Below are positions 5,202 through 5,923 of a DNA stretch of 5,923 nucleotides, in pieces. How positions within the stretch are numbered: position 1 is the stretch's first letter; each line of letters begins with the position of its first letter. This stretch comes from Granulosicoccaceae bacterium (GTDB taxonomy: Bacteria > Pseudomonadota > Gammaproteobacteria > Granulosicoccales > Granulosicoccaceae), in NCBI GenBank assembly GCA_023301405.1, contig JALZUX010000698.1, positions 1-5,923 of the forward strand, read 5' to 3'. A program made the translations under genes and the position numbers. Below the pieces are notes generated by a model. The model saw only the letters and a list, made by a program, of their open reading frames with translations. It was not told the DNA's origin and ran no database searches.

Positions 5202-5923
5202 ATGCCGCATAAGCAAATACTGACACTGCCAGACAAATCCCGGACCCAATGGGGCCAACTGTACGGCAGTGCTGACGCACTGGCAGTGGCTGAGTTGGCA
5301 AGCTCGAATAAAAACCTAACGCTAGTCGTCACCGCCTCGATGGCCGAGGCTTACCATCTGGAAGACGCGCTGCGGTTTTTCACCGAAGACTCCCTGCCGA
5401 TTTACAGCTTCCCGGATTGGGAAACCCTGCCCTACGATCAGTTTTCGCCGCATCAGGATATTGTTTCGCAACGGTTAAAAACACTGTACCGCCTGCCATC
5501 CATGAAACAGGGAATTCTGGTGTTACCGGTGTCAACGCTGATGCAGCGACTTTGCCCCCCCTCGTATATTGATCAGCACGCGCTCATTATCCGCACCGGC
5601 GATGTGATTCCCATTGAAGATTTCCGTACAAAATTAACCAACGCCGGTTATCGCAATGTCAGCGAAGTTCAAGAGCACGGTGAATTTGCCGTGCGCGGAT
5701 CACTGCTTGATCTCTTCCCCATGGCCAGTGAAAAACCATTTCGGATAGACTACTTCGACAACGATATCGAATCAATTTACCACTTTGACCCAAGCGATCA
5801 GATCGCCCGCAAAGAAGATAAAATAGACAAGGTTGAACTGCTACCAGCGCGTGAATTCCCGATGGACGAAGCAGGCATCAAAAGGTTCAGACAAAATTTT
5901 CGCGAGCACTTTGACAGCAGTCG
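5202..5923 (+). CDS. mfd: Transcription-repair coupling factor Mfd (N-terminal 240 residues, cut by window end)
   Basis: The frame is open from the ATG at 5202 to the right edge. Mfd is the ATP-driven translocase that removes RNA polymerase stalled at DNA damage and recruits UvrA for nucleotide excision repair, acting in the cytoplasm. Only the N-terminal UvrB-like module is visible. Landmarks are WETLPYD (73-79), SPHQDIVSQRL (82-92), STLMQRLCPP (111-120), EHGEFAVRGSLLDLFP (158-173) and LLPAREFPMD (213-222). These sit at the same residue numbers as in E. coli Mfd as I recall it, which supports this start over the in-frame ATG at 5163 (13 more residues, overlapping the likely promoter). R165, R181 and F185, described as UvrA-contact residues in E. 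coli, are all present. The full protein should be about 1,150 residues; the helicase domains lie outside. No Shine-Dalgarno is visible before 5202. It is probably transcribed on its own. Confidence 0.95.
   Translation, partial: MPHKQILTLPDKSRTQWGQLYGSADALAVAELASSNKNLTLVVTASMAEAYHLEDALRFFTEDSLPIYSFPDWETLPYDQFSPHQDIVSQRLKTLYRLPSMKQGILVLPVSTLMQRLCPPSYIDQHALIIRTGDVIPIEDFRTKLTNAGYRNVSEVQEHGEFAVRGSLLDLFPMASEKPFRIDYFDNDIESIYHFDPSDQIARKEDKIDKVELLPAREFPMDEAGIKRFRQNFREHFDSS

Noticed and set aside
1..5923. CRISPR array, insertion sequence, tRNA or rRNA
   Set aside because: No regularly spaced direct repeats, transposase motifs, terminal inverted repeats with target duplications, or tRNA cloverleaf/CCA signals were seen on either strand.

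Overview
The window looks like a chromosomal segment of a free-living, probably marine or environmental, gammaproteobacterium. The best evidence is the last gene: the N-terminal 240 residues of Mfd match the enterobacterial protein, as I recall it, in numbering and in most motifs. Two large secreted proteins and a sugar-uptake gene fit a Gram-negative cell with an active periplasm. The genus cannot be named from this sequence.

Layout. (1) 1-207, minus strand: the start of a secreted sugar-binding protein of the XylF/RbsB type, running off the left edge. (2) 208-411: a divergent control region with several inverted repeats. One is a 24-bp A/T-armed repeat of the kind bound by ROK-family sugar regulators. 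Another is an 18-bp near-palindrome immediately upstream of the binding-protein gene. (3) 412-1719, plus strand: a ROK-family transcriptional regulator (HTH plus zinc-bearing ROK domain), most likely the controller of the divergent sugar operon. (4) 1754-3259, plus: a secreted di-haem c-type cytochrome of the DHOR (DUF1111, peroxidase-like) type. (5) 3256-4941, plus: a secreted FG-GAP/ASPIC-UnbV (CRTAC1-type) beta-propeller protein whose GTG start overlaps the previous stop codon by 4 bp. (6) 4942-5201: a 260-bp gap with a hairpin, minor repeats and no convincing gene. (7) 5202 to the right edge, plus: mfd, transcription-repair coupling factor, truncated by the window end.

How it may work together. 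The regulator and the binding protein form a classic divergent regulator/uptake pair. The di-haem protein and the propeller protein are almost certainly co-translated and both are exported, so they probably act together in the periplasm or at the cell surface. The regulator gene ends only 34 bp before the di-haem gene on the same strand, with a 14-bp perfect palindrome in between. Either all three plus-strand genes form one operon, or the pair has its own control site there. The di-haem/propeller pair is the most interesting part: each family is known, but I know of no described function for the two together. mfd is housekeeping and probably unrelated.
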